Assembly: GCF_003634705.1 (NCBI RefSeq)
Contig: NZ_RBWU01000007.1
Location: 372,001-436,000, forward strand
Length of the DNA: 64,000 nt
Direction of reading: 5' to 3'
Origin: Actinomadura pelletieri DSM 43383
GTDB lineage: Bacteria > Actinomycetota > Actinomycetes > Streptosporangiales > Streptosporangiaceae
Under the pieces are notes generated by a model that saw only the letters and a list, made by a program, of their open reading frames with translations, did not search any database and was not told where the DNA came from. Made by a program: the position numbers and the translations under genes. Position 1 is the stretch's first letter. Each line of letters starts with the position of its first letter. Shown one piece after another: positions 26,582-34,154 of the stretch.

Positions 26582-27648
26582 CCCGCGCCGCGACCTCGGG
26601 CGTGGCGGAACCCCCGGTCGCCGGTCCCGGCCCGGACGAGCGCCTGGCCCGCCGGTCGCCGCTGCGGCGGCTGCTCGGCCGCCCGGAACTCGGCGCGCTG
26701 CTCGGCGCCGTCGCGCTGTTCGTGTTCTTCTCCGTCGTCGCGGACGCGTTCCTGAAGGCGGGGTCGTTCTCGACCGTCCTGTACGCGAGCTCCACCTTCG
26801 GGATCATGGCGGTCGGGGTCTCGCTGCTCATGATCGGCGGGGAGTTCGACCTGTCCGCCGGGGTGCTGGTGACGTCCTCGGCGCTGATCGCCGCGCTGAC
26901 CGCGTACCAGCTGACCCTGAACGTGTGGGCGGGCGTCGCGATCTCACTCGTGCTGACGCTGGCGCTCGGCGCGGCGAACGGGCTGCTCCGCGTCCGGACG
27001 AGGCTGCCGAGCTTCATCGTCACGCTCGCGACGTTCTTCATGCTCGCCGGGCTGAACCTCGGCGTGACGAAGGCCCTCACCGGCAACGTGGCGAGCGACT
27101 CCGTCCGCGACATGGACGGGTTCGACAGCGCCCGCGCGGTCTTCGCGTCCGACACCGACGTCCTCGGCGTCAACGTCAGGATCACGGTGCTGTGGTGGCT
27201 GCTGTTCGTCGCGGTCGCCACCTGGATCCTGCTGCGCACCCGCACCGGCAACTGGATCTTCGCGGTGGGCGGGTCCGCCGACAGCGCCCGTGCCGTCGGC
27301 GTGCCCGTCGACCGCGTCAGGATCGGCCTGTTCATGGGCGTCGCGTTCTGCGCCTGGTTCTCCGGGATGCACCTGGTGTTCGCGTTCGCGACCGTCCAGT
27401 CGGGGGAGGGCGTCGGCAACGAGTTCCTGTACATCATCTGCGCGGTCATCGGCGGCTGCCTGCTGACGGGCGGCTACGGGTCCGCGATCGGCGCGGCGAT
27501 CGGCGCTTTCATCTTCGGCATGACGAACAAGGGCATCGTGTACGCGGAGTGGAACCCGGACTGGTTCCGGTTCTTCCTCGGCGCGATGCTGCTCATCGCG
27601 ACCGTGGTGAACCTGGCCGTCCGGCGCAGGGTGGAGCGGACGCCATGA
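26578..27648 (+). CDS. Sugar ABC transporter permease
   Basis: This 356-residue protein has about nine to ten hydrophobic segments and the RbsC-type patterns LMIGGEFDLSAG near residue 85 and LRTRTGNWIFAVGGS near 220. The N-terminal 40 residues are cytoplasmic and Pro/Ala-rich. The ATG at 26578 overlaps the preceding stop (ATGA), and its own stop overlaps the ATPase start, so the three genes form a tightly coupled operon. It likely works as a dimer in the plasma membrane. Confidence 0.92.
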   Translation: MTRAATSGVAEPPVAGPGPDERLARRSPLRRLLGRPELGALLGAVALFVFFSVVADAFLKAGSFSTVLYASSTFGIMAVGVSLLMIGGEFDLSAGVLVTSSALIAALTAYQLTLNVWAGVAISLVLTLALGAANGLLRVRTRLPSFIVTLATFFMLAGLNLGVTKALTGNVASDSVRDMDGFDSARAVFASDTDVLGVNVRITVLWWLLFVAVATWILLRTRTGNWIFAVGGSADSARAVGVPVDRVRIGLFMGVAFCAWFSGMHLVFAFATVQSGEGVGNEFLYIICAVIGGCLLTGGYGSAIGAAIGAFIFGMTNKGIVYAEWNPDWFRFFLGAMLLIATVVNLAVRRRVERTP

Positions 27649-28421
27649 CGGACGCACCGCTGATCAGGTTGACCGGCGTCGGGAAGAGCCACGGCGCCGT
27701 CATCGCGCTCCGGGACGTGGACCTGGAGGCGTCCGCCGGCGAGGTGACCTGCGTGCTCGGCGACAACGGCGCGGGCAAGTCCACCCTCATCAAGATCGTC
27801 GCCGGGCTGCACCGCCACGACACCGGGACGTACGAGGTCCAGGGGGAGAAGGTCGAGTTCGGCTCGCCCCGCGAGGCCCTCGACCGCGGCATCGCCACCG
27901 TCTACCAGGACCTCGCGGTCGTGCCGCTGATGCCGGTCTGGCGGAACTTCTTCCTCGGCTCCGAGAGACGCCGCGGGTTCGGCAGCCTCGACATCGCGTC
28001 CATGCGCGAGACCACCCACCGCGAGATGTCCGCGATGGGCATCGACCTGCGCGACGTCGACCAGCCCATCGGCACCCTGTCCGGCGGCGAACGGCAGTGC
28101 GTGGCGATCGCCCGCGCCGTCCACTTCGGCGCGAAGGCCCTCGTCCTGGACGAGCCCACGGCCGCCCTCGGCGTCAAACAGGCCGGGGTGGTGCTGCGCT
28201 ACATCGTCCGGGCGCGCGAGCGCGGCCTCGCCGTCATCTTCATCACCCACAACCCGCACCACGCCTACCCGGTCGGGGACCGCTTCCTCATCCTCAACCG
28301 GGGGAGGAGCATCGGCCACCACACCAAGGACGAGATCACCCGTGAGGAGCTGACCGCGCTGATGGCGGGCGGCGGCGAACTGGAGGAACTCGCCCGAGAA
28401 CTGGACGTCACCGGCGACTGA
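27645..28421 (+). CDS. Sugar ABC transporter ATP-binding protein
   Basis: This 258-residue protein is a single nucleotide-binding domain: Walker A GDNGAGKSTL near residue 40, the Q-loop VYQDLAVVP, signature LSGGERQCVAIARA near 145, Walker B LVLDEPTAALG and the switch His in ITHNPHHA. Ribose-type ATPases are often double length, but single-domain versions that dimerise are common in actinobacteria. The start overlaps the permease stop by 4 bp. It completes a binding protein, permease and ATPase set. Confidence 0.94.
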   Translation: MTDAPLIRLTGVGKSHGAVIALRDVDLEASAGEVTCVLGDNGAGKSTLIKIVAGLHRHDTGTYEVQGEKVEFGSPREALDRGIATVYQDLAVVPLMPVWRNFFLGSERRRGFGSLDIASMRETTHREMSAMGIDLRDVDQPIGTLSGGERQCVAIARAVHFGAKALVLDEPTAALGVKQAGVVLRYIVRARERGLAVIFITHNPHHAYPVGDRFLILNRGRSIGHHTKDEITREELTALMAGGGELEELARELDVTGD

Positions 28422-28541
28422 CCTGCCCATTCGCCCCGCGAAGACGCCTCGCCTCGCGTGCCGCGGAACCGAAGCGGGCCCGCGGCGCCGCCTTTGCCTC
28501 ATTGAAACGCGTTCAGTCAATTGAGCTTGACTCGCACGAGT

Positions 28542-28708
28542 CGTCATCATCGTTTCCGATGGTGGTGCTCTTATTGGAAGGGGCCACCGGAAGGCCACCG
28601 GACGTGTGCGCGGACGGTGGCCTTCCGCATTTCCGGGATGGGCGGCGGCTGTTGAGCCGGTCAATTGCCGGGCGCCGGACGCGCCGTCATCATCGTTTCC
28701 GATGGTGG
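28542..28708. repeat. Exact 24-bp direct repeat in the tail leader
   Basis: The same 24 bases, beginning CGTCATCATCG and ending CCGATGGTGG, occur at 28542-28565 and 28685-28708. Each copy contains CATCG-TTTC-CGATG, a small hairpin, and each is preceded 17-18 bases earlier by GTCAATTG and followed by a strong hairpin. The two copies are therefore duplicated modules. Confidence 0.9.
28589..28626 (+). terminator. Leader hairpin 1
   Basis: GGAAGGCCACCG and CGGTGGCCTTCC form a perfect 12-bp stem with a 14-base loop. It could be an attenuator or terminator. The GGAAGGCC arm recurs in hairpin 3. Confidence 0.65.
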
Positions 28709-28738
28709 CTCAGTGCTGCGAGCCGGCCGCCTGGAGAG

Positions 28739-28768
28739 ACGGCCCCCGGGATTTACCCCGGGGGCCGT
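28739..28768 (+). terminator. Leader hairpin 2
   Basis: ACGGCCCCCGGG and CCCGGGGGCCGT form a perfect 12-bp stem with loop ATTTAC, following the second copy of the 24-bp repeat. It has terminator strength but no T tract. Confidence 0.7.
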
Positions 28769-28786
28769 CGCATGTCTCGGAGAACT

Positions 28787-28865
28787 CCCCGGAAGGCCGC
28801 GGCCGGTGCGCGACGCCCGGATCAACGAAACCGATCGGGCGCCCCCGGCACGCGGCCTTCCGGGG
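28787..28865 (+). promoter_or_regulatory. Leader hairpin 3, next to the first tail gene
   Basis: CCCCGGAAGGCCGCG and CGCGGCCTTCCGGGG form a perfect 15-bp stem closing a 49-base loop. It ends 11 bases before the AAGGAAGGAG ribosome binding site of the first tail gene, so it could protect or control that message. Confidence 0.65.
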
Positions 28866-28891
28866 TCCGCACGACAAGGAAGGAGAGCACT

Positions 28892-29350
28892 TTGGCGATC
28901 ACCTTCGACGCCGCCGCGCTCGTGCCGCCCGGCGACGCTCCGGTGGCCGCGGTGTTCCCCGACGTCGAGGCCCTCGTCGGGAACTACCTGACGGCCCGGC
29001 CGGAGATGGCGGGCATCCCCGTGGGGCCGGTGCTGCCGAGCGGCAACGACGGGAGCCAGCCCGCCGTGGTCCTGATCCGCGACGGCGGCTCGTACCGCGA
29101 GTACGCGGTGCTCGACGATGCCCAACTGCGGATCGAGACCTACGGGCCGGACCCGACGGCCGCGCACGAGCTGATGCGGCGGGTCCGCGCGCTGCTGGCG
29201 GGCCTCCCCGAGGTCACGATCCCCGGCTCGGTCATCACCGATGTCACCGAGGAGGTGGGGCTGCGGGGCCTGCGCCGCCTCACCGACCGCACCAATCCTC
29301 AACGCACCCGCTACGCACTCAATGTGCGGCTGCTCATCCGGCTGCAATAG
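28892..29350 (+). CDS. Tail terminator-like protein
   Basis: This 152-residue protein starts at TTG 28892, preceded by AAGGAAGGAG with 6 bases of spacing. After a short acidic start it shows a helix (DVEALVGNYLTARPEM), a strand pair ending AVVLIRDGG, then VRALLAGLPEV and a terminal strand YALNVRLLIR. This layout matches actinophage tail terminator or tail-completion proteins, which cap the tube. It is the first gene of the tail set, directly before the tube gene, as in siphoviruses. The name rests on position and fold pattern, not on a unique motif. Confidence 0.7.
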   Translation: MAITFDAAALVPPGDAPVAAVFPDVEALVGNYLTARPEMAGIPVGPVLPSGNDGSQPAVVLIRDGGSYREYAVLDDAQLRIETYGPDPTAAHELMRRVRALLAGLPEVTIPGSVITDVTEEVGLRGLRRLTDRTNPQRTRYALNVRLLIRLQ

Positions 29351-29373
29351 CAGCGGACGCTAAGGAGAGAGAA

Positions 29374-29928
29374 ATGGCAGGAATCAACGCGACCGAGATC
29401 CGCGTCGCCGGTACCGGGCGGGTGCTGGTCGCGCCCAAGAACGCCGACATGGCGGCTCCCGGCACGACGCTGGGCGCCGAATGGAAGGACCTCGGTTACA
29501 CCACCAACGACGGGATCAAGTTCACCAAGAAGGACAAGCTCGATCCCGTGGACTCGTGGCAGAGCATGGCCGCGGTCCGCTTCGTCCAGAGCGACCGGGA
29601 CCTGACCGTCAAGTTCCAGCTCATCCAGATCAACGTGGACACGCTGCCGTTCGTCATGGGTTCGGGCAACACCCCGCTCACCCCCGACGTGGACGGCGTC
29701 GTGCGGTACGACATCTCGGCGACCCCGGTACCGGCCGAGTTCGCGTTGGGCCTGGAGTTCACCGACGGCGCGAGCGTCACCCGGTTCTACGTCCCCCGGG
29801 GCGTCGTCACCGACATGGACGAGGTGCAGTTCGCCAAGAACGCCCCCGTCAAGCTCGGTGTCACCATCAACGCCATCGCCTCGGACGCCACCCCCGTCAA
29901 GCCGCTGGCCAGCTGGATGACGAAGTGA
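29374..29928 (+). CDS. Major tail tube protein
   Basis: This 184-residue protein begins MAGINATEIRVAGTGRVLVAP and is mostly beta strand, with patterns WKDLGYTTNDGIKFTKK and VTVKFQLI-like stretches seen in siphoviral major tail proteins. It should polymerise into the tube around the tape measure. The ATG at 29374 has AAGGAGAGAGAA upstream, a strong site suited to high expression. Its stop overlaps the start of the chaperone gene (GTGA at 29925). No contractile sheath gene is adjacent, which argues for a flexible tail. Confidence 0.9.
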   Translation: MAGINATEIRVAGTGRVLVAPKNADMAAPGTTLGAEWKDLGYTTNDGIKFTKKDKLDPVDSWQSMAAVRFVQSDRDLTVKFQLIQINVDTLPFVMGSGNTPLTPDVDGVVRYDISATPVPAEFALGLEFTDGASVTRFYVPRGVVTDMDEVQFAKNAPVKLGVTINAIASDATPVKPLASWMTK

Positions 29929-30236
29929 CGGCCCGCTACAGCGTCAACGCCGCACGCGCGCAGCGGCTGGAGGCGCTCGGCGAGCACTGGGAGTTCGAGA
30001 TCGACGGTGAGCGGTACGCCCTGGCGACCGAACTGCCGCACAAGATCGTCAAACGGCTCGCCGATCTCGACCCGTCCGATGTGGAGGGCATGCTGGAGCT
30101 GCTGCTCGGCGAGGAGCAGTTCGAGCGCTTCAAGCGGCATGAGGTCAGCGTCCAGGACGTCCAGGCCCTGGTGGAGGCCTACGGGCGGGACTCGGGGATG
30201 TTCCCGGGGGAAGGATCGGCCTCGACGAGCTCCTGA
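29925..30236 (+). CDS. Tail assembly chaperone, short form
   Basis: This 103-residue acidic helical protein starts at GTG 29925 within the tube stop. It includes FEIDGERYALATELPHKIVKRLADLD and a run of helices, as in actinophage tail assembly chaperones (gpG equivalents). In the zero frame it ends shortly after the slippery region with the residues GSASTSS. A downstream frame (-1) continues without stop to 30595, so a longer gpGT-like form is expected. The protein should bind the tape measure during assembly and not be part of the finished tail. Confidence 0.88.
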   Translation: MTARYSVNAARAQRLEALGEHWEFEIDGERYALATELPHKIVKRLADLDPSDVEGMLELLLGEEQFERFKRHEVSVQDVQALVEAYGRDSGMFPGEGSASTSS

Positions 30237-30595
30237 CCGAGCACGCCGAGGCGATCGAGGCCGACCTGCTCCGTTACTACGGGGTCGATCTCCTCGATCT
30301 CCATCGCGGCACGCTGTCCGCGCGGCGGGTGCTGGTGCTGATCCGGCACCTGCCGCGTGACAGCGCGCTCGTCCGCGCCCTGCACGGTGAAGAGGCCGAC
30401 TGGGGCGCGGTCGAGCATCTGCTCGCGGCGGTGGTCGATCATCTGGCGATCGGCAACTGGCTGTTCACCAGCGCCCACAGCGACTCGGAGCCCCCGCGTC
30501 CGGAGCCGGTGCCCCGTCCCGGGGAAGCGCGGGAGGAGGAGACGGCGGCGAATCCGAGCCCGCAGGAACTCGCCGCCTTCTTCGGAGGGCTGTGA
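29925..30595 (+). CDS. Tail assembly chaperone, long form by -1 frameshift
   Basis: The -1 frame is open from before 30206 to the TGA ending at 30595, with codon use like its neighbours and protein reading IGLDELLTEHAEAIEADLL, then YYGVDLLDLHRGTLSARRV. It has no convincing start or ribosome binding site of its own, and shows the Tyr-Tyr-Gly-Val-Asp pattern common in the second chaperone frame of actinophages. The product of a -1 slip would be about 222 residues. In siphoviruses such a ratio of short to long forms is needed for tail assembly. Confidence 0.85.
30206..30212 (+). other. Candidate -1 frameshift site
   Basis: The run G GGG GAA (zero-frame codons GGG at 30207 and GAA at 30210) lets the P-site tRNA re-pair perfectly on GGG one base back; the A-site re-pairing (GAA to GGA) is imperfect. 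It is not a textbook XXXYYYZ heptamer. It is the only homopolymer run in the overlap before the zero-frame stop. Confidence 0.65.
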
Positions 30596-30636
30596 GCGCG
30601 GCCATCGGTGGTCGCTCGCCACCGGGGCCGCGCGGG

Positions 30637-31110
30637 TCAGTCGTCGTCGGGGCCGCGCAACCGGCGCAGGACGCGTTCCCAACGCTCCACCCGGCGGCGC
30701 CGCCCCGCCCGGCCGCCCGGCCGGTCCCCGGCCTCGACGGCGAGCACGATCACGCGAAGATCGTTGTCGAGGTCGATCACGGCGGAGTCGAAGAGCGCGT
30801 GCTCGGTGAGCTCGTCGCGGATGCGGGTGGGGAGCCGGTCGGTCCACAGCGCGTCAGCCTGTGGCGCCGCGGGGGCCGGAAGCTCTCGCGGTTGCTCACC
30901 GGCGAGAAGCGCCTCGAACGAACCGGGCGCCCAGCGCAACGCCAACTCGACCAGTGGCCACTTCGTCGGCCGGCCGCCCATGCGGCCGGCCTCGATGTTG
31001 CGGATCGTCGTCTCGGACACACCCGCGGCCGTCGCCAGGTCGCGCTGGCGCATACCGAGATGGACTCTCCGGGTGGCCACGGACTCACCCACGGTCGCGT
31101 GACGTTGCAT
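30637..31110 (-). CDS. XRE-family regulator
   Basis: This protein of about 157 residues has a Cro/C1-type helix-turn-helix near residues 8-40 (RRVHLGMRQRDLATAAGVSETTIRNIEAGR) and a helical, then Arg-rich, C-terminal part. I chose the ATG at 31110, which has GAGG 8 bases upstream; ATG 31116 is too close to that box. It is divergent from the small XRE gene at 31324 and converges on the chaperone gene after only 41 bp. It is probably a repressor controlling the tail locus. Confidence 0.82.
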   Translation of the reverse strand: MQRHATVGESVATRRVHLGMRQRDLATAAGVSETTIRNIEAGRMGGRPTKWPLVELALRWAPGSFEALLAGEQPRELPAPAAPQADALWTDRLPTRIRDELTEHALFDSAVIDLDNDLRVIVLAVEAGDRPGGRAGRRRRVERWERVLRRLRGPDDD

Positions 31111-31252
31111 GAGCATCGCCTCATTCTGTCGCAGCCGGACGTTGGTACACCGGGCCATCACCTGGTTGGTCCGGGCGAGTACTGATACTGCCGGTCACGC
31201 CGATGAGCTGTGACGACTCCGCGAGAGCCACTTCACCGAGATCGTTTCGTAG

Positions 31253-31268
31253 TGTGATCCTTCTCACA
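31253..31268. promoter_or_regulatory. CRP-type palindrome TGTGA-N6-TCACA
   Basis: The sequence exactly matches the consensus bound by CRP-family proteins, including mycobacterial CRP, in the divergent region between two XRE genes. It lies 55 bp upstream of the plus-strand gene. A chance match cannot be excluded. Confidence 0.55.
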
Positions 31269-31323
31269 GGAGCGTCGAAAGTTGAACCATCTGAGCGCAA
31301 GATCATTGTCATAAATTGGCGTC

Positions 31324-31560
31324 ATGAAACACCAGAAACTCGTCCCCATCGATGGGGCAGCCTTACGCGTGCTCCGCAATCGACGCCAGCTGAGGCAGGC
31401 GGACGTCGCGGCCCTCGCGGGCATCGATACGTCGTACCTCTGCATGTTGGAGACGGGACGCAGAAGCCGGGCGTCCTATGCCGTGGCCTGCCGGATCGCC
31501 GCCGCGATGACGGTGTCATTGGCGTCAATAATCAAAGAAAACCATCAGGATGTCGCATAG
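31324..31560 (+). CDS. Small XRE-family regulator
   Basis: This 78-residue protein is essentially one helix-turn-helix (residues 12-67; LRQADVAALAGIDTSYLCMLETGRR) with no other domain. CATAAA 8 bases before the ATG, with no ribosome binding site, suggests a leaderless message. Divergent orientation from the longer XRE gene at 31110 recalls a phage-type switch (cI/cro-like). The WhiB gene follows 57 bp downstream and may be co-transcribed. Which of the two is repressor and which activator cannot be read. Confidence 0.85.
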   Translation: MKHQKLVPIDGAALRVLRNRRQLRQADVAALAGIDTSYLCMLETGRRSRASYAVACRIAAAMTVSLASIIKENHQDVA

Positions 31561-31617
31561 GAGGAGAGGCCGAGTGCGGACGAACGTCCCGTGCCGTCCT
31601 TCCGGGGGGGAGGAGCC

Positions 31618-31890
31618 GTGAAGCTGGATCTCTCCGCCGCCTGGCATGCGCTGGCAGCCTGCCGCGGCGTCGATCCGGACGCGTTCTTCGTCCGGCCGTC
31701 CGACCGTGCGGGGGTCGCCGCCGCCAAGCGCATCTGCGCCGGCTGCCCCGTACGGGAGGAATGCCTGCGCTACGCCGTCGCCGACGAGGCCCTGGAGGGC
31801 ATCTGGGGCGGCATGACCGACCGTGAGCGGACGGCGACACGACTGCGGACCCGCCTCGCCCGCGATCTGCTCACCACCACCCCCGCATGA
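31618..31890 (+). CDS. WhiB-like iron-sulfur transcription factor
   Basis: This 90-residue protein has the four cluster ligands Cys15, Cys40, Cys43 and Cys49 (C-x24-C-x2-C-x5-C) and the GIWGG turn at 61-65 followed by a basic helix. Wbl proteins bind a [4Fe-4S] cluster and usually act with the principal sigma factor. Many actinophages encode one. The GTG at 31618 has a strong GGGAGGAGCC box; a GTG at 31591 is unlikely. Here it sits between an XRE regulator and a zinc-ribbon gene and probably controls the tail locus. Confidence 0.93.
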   Translation: MKLDLSAAWHALAACRGVDPDAFFVRPSDRAGVAAAKRICAGCPVREECLRYAVADEALEGIWGGMTDRERTATRLRTRLARDLLTTTPA

Positions 31891-31957
31891 GTCCCGCCGG
31901 GGATCGCGCGCCACAGCACGGTCCCCGGCGTCGTCCGATCCAGCATTGAGGAGACCA

Positions 31958-32557
31958 ATGTTCCTTTGTCCAGGTCCGTGCAATCGGACTTCACGTCACC
32001 GCACCGCGCCGCGGTCGGTGAGCGTCGGCGAGCCGGTGTGGTGCCGGCCCTGCCAGTCGCTGCTGCGGCACCGCCTGGTCGAGCTCGACGACCTCGCGGC
32101 CAAGGTCGGCGCCGCGCTGGACCAGCGGCGCTCGGGCCCGGGGGAGAAGGTGTCGGGCACCCGCACCCGGCCCTCGCCGTCCGCCGCGGTCGACGACCTG
32201 GACGAACTACTGCACACCCTGTTGGGCTGGGAGGACGCGTACCGGGAGGCACGCTCACTACCACCCCGCCCTCGCCGAGGCCGGTACGCGCCGACCCTCG
32301 CGGGCACCGTCGCCTGGCTCGCCCACCATCTCGATGGCATCCTCGCCTTCGACGGCGCCGCCGACTTCGGACGCGAGATCCTCGACCTGCACCGACGTCT
32401 GCGTTCCCGCACCCGCACCGGCCCCCCGCGCCGCCCCACCACCGCATGCCCGGACTGCGACCTGATGACCCTCGCGCACGACCCCGACGCCGACGAGCTG
32501 CGCTGCGGCGCCTGCGGCTGGACGTCCGCCGCCCACCCCCGGAAGAAGGTGTCATGA
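31958..32557 (+). CDS. Zinc-ribbon phage-type protein
   Basis: This 199-residue protein has two Cys pairs near the start (LCPGPCNR and VWCRPCQ) and two at the end (ACPDCD and CGACGW), which look like metal-binding knuckles, with a helical middle. Such proteins are frequent in actinophages next to WhiB and excisionase-like genes and are thought to bind DNA. The ATG at 31958 has GAGGAGACC upstream. The TGA overlaps the next ATG by 4 bp. The exact role is unknown. Confidence 0.75.
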   Translation: MFLCPGPCNRTSRHRTAPRSVSVGEPVWCRPCQSLLRHRLVELDDLAAKVGAALDQRRSGPGEKVSGTRTRPSPSAAVDDLDELLHTLLGWEDAYREARSLPPRPRRGRYAPTLAGTVAWLAHHLDGILAFDGAADFGREILDLHRRLRSRTRTGPPRRPTTACPDCDLMTLAHDPDADELRCGACGWTSAAHPRKKVS

Positions 32558-32766
32558 CCGACCTGACCCGAACCTTCCTGTCCGTACCGCAGGCCGCGGA
32601 ACGCGTGGGCATGGGCGTCCCCGCGATCCGCCAGTGGATCAGCCGTGGTCACCTGCCCGTCGTCCGGGTCGGCCGCCGCGTCTTCGTCCGCGAACTGGAC
32701 CTGCTCATCGCAGAACGCGACACCCGCCGCCGCGGCGGCAAACGCCCGTCGACGCCGACCGACTGA
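32554..32766 (+). CDS. Excisionase-like / MerR-type helix-turn-helix protein
   Basis: This 70-residue protein reads FLSVPQAAERVGMGVPAIRQWISRGHLPVVRVGRRVFV, the winged-helix pattern of phage Xis and BldC-like DNA-binding proteins. The ATG overlaps the previous stop (ATGA). No integrase gene exists in the window, so if it once served excision it has now probably become a regulator. A rho-independent terminator follows 36 bp later, which closes the XRE-WhiB-zinc ribbon-Xis transcript. Confidence 0.85.
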   Translation: MTDLTRTFLSVPQAAERVGMGVPAIRQWISRGHLPVVRVGRRVFVRELDLLIAERDTRRRGGKRPSTPTD

Positions 32767-32802
32767 CCCGAGAGCCGGACACCCTCCCCCTCTGACAGAG
32801 GG

Positions 32803-32831
32803 ACCCCCACGGCCCGCAACGTGGGGGTTTT
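32803..32831 (+). terminator. Rho-independent terminator of the regulator operon
   Basis: ACCCCCAC and GTGGGGGT form an 8-bp stem around GGCCCGCAAC, followed by TTT. It lies between the convergent Xis-like and first DUF4429-SHOCT genes. Confidence 0.85.
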
Positions 32832-32944
32832 CCCGTCTCTGCCGAGAACCGCAAACCTCGACCGGACCGGCCGACGCACAGCCCCCGCGTTCCAGCCGAC
32901 CCCCCGGGCAAGCCCGACCGCACACCCGGGCACGCCCCCCGCTC

Positions 32945-33865
32945 TCAGAGCCGGTCGAGGATCTCCTTCTTCTTGGCCTGAAACTCGTCCTCGGTCAGGA
33001 CACCGGCGGCACGTAGCTCGGCGAGTTCCTTGAGAAGCTCGAGCGAGTCGCCGGAGCGCTCGCTGGACCGATGAGGATGGTAGAGGTCGAGCCACGTTCC
33101 AAGCGTCGCCGGGTCAGGCTGTGAACGGTTGCTCATGACTCGCTCATGAAGGGCTGCGGCGAAGAACAGTGCGTCGGCTTCTGCAGGACCGGGGGACATG
33201 AGCAGTGCGTTGATGTCGACGAAGGGGTGGACACTCGCACCTTCCGGCGTTCCGACAAGGTGAACCTGGACGTAGGAGATCTCGTCGACGGCAAGATAGC
33301 CGGGCTCCCATGACACCGACTCGATCGATGACATGGGCACCGTCCAGATCCGCCGCCTGTCGACCTTCTCAGGCTCAGCCAGCTGGTTGAACTCGAAGGT
33401 GACCGTGTCGCGGTTCAGCGTGATCCTGCCGTCGCCGCCGATGAGGCGCTGCGGTATGCCCGGCACGCGAATCAGCGGACGTTCTGCGGGAGTGTCGGCG
33501 AGCCCGGTCTTCCTGATGGCCGCCTTCAACTCCTCGGCAAAGTACTCGCCGATCAATTCCTCTTTGCCATGAACGAAGAAATAGAGAGGATTGAAATCCG
33601 GATGCTCGATCGTCCCACCCGCAACGGTATGGAACGGACACGCACCCGCCCTCGGAGTCAGGACGAGCCCACTGTGACCACCGTTCTTATGCAACTCGAT
33701 CCTGACGTCGCTTAACGATTGCACTGGGATACGCGTCTCAACGAGCAGCGATCGCATGCGGTTCCAGATGCCGGCGTCCGAGCGGTAACGAAACTTCTTG
33801 TAACGAAACCTCACCTCGTCGCCGAGCCAAATGATGTTACCGGCCCGCAGTCGCACTTCTTCCAC
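32945..33865 (-). CDS. DUF4429-SHOCT protein, type I, copy A
   Basis: This protein of about 306 residues has two PH-like DUF4429 repeats: the first ends near PRAGACPFHTVAGG and EYFAEELKAAI, the second starts GGDGRITLNRDTVTFEF and includes RRRIWTVPMSSIESVSWEPGYL. The C-terminus is a SHOCT helix pair, LKELAELRAAGVLTEDEF then QAKKKEILDRL. I place the start at GTG 33865, six bases after a TATGAT box, as in copy E; a longer version from 33931 is possible. Its closest relative here is copy E. The family's function is unknown; SHOCT tails often mediate oligomerisation. Confidence 0.75.
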   Translation of the reverse strand: MEEVRLRAGNIIWLGDEVRFRYKKFRYRSDAGIWNRMRSLLVETRIPVQSLSDVRIELHKNGGHSGLVLTPRAGACPFHTVAGGTIEHPDFNPLYFFVHGKEELIGEYFAEELKAAIRKTGLADTPAERPLIRVPGIPQRLIGGDGRITLNRDTVTFEFNQLAEPEKVDRRRIWTVPMSSIESVSWEPGYLAVDEISYVQVHLVGTPEGASVHPFVDINALLMSPGPAEADALFFAAALHERVMSNRSQPDPATLGTWLDLYHPHRSSERSGDSLELLKELAELRAAGVLTEDEFQAKKKEILDRL

Positions 33866-34154
33866 GAAAGCATCATAGTAGACGCATCGACCGGGTACCA
33901 TCCACGCAGCTCTACGCCTCTTGGGCAGCATCTACGACCACTGCTGACGAACACCATCTCTGACGATCCGCATCAGAAGGCGTGAGTCCAAGTGCCACTA
34001 CACGCACTCGGAAAAGTCAGATCACGGCTCCGCGAAGGCCGCACAATTCTTCATGCGGTCGGTCATAGAACTCGCCCAACTCGGAAGCGTGCGGACCCGC
34101 GGGGCCTGCCGCCGTTCCCGTCGATGGCACCTGATTCGGGAAAGAAGGCGTCGT

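Larger units (their letters stand above)
28422..28891. other. Structured leader between the ABC operon and the tail operon
   Basis: No credible gene lies in these 470 bp. They hold an inverted repeat AGTCAA-N6-TTGACT (28515-28532), a palindrome GACTCG-CA-CGAGTC (28529-28542), a duplicated 24-bp segment and three perfect hairpins, listed separately. The duplicated unit also includes GTCAATTG at matching distance upstream. The region is probably the promoter and a structured 5' leader of the tail genes. Confidence 0.7.
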
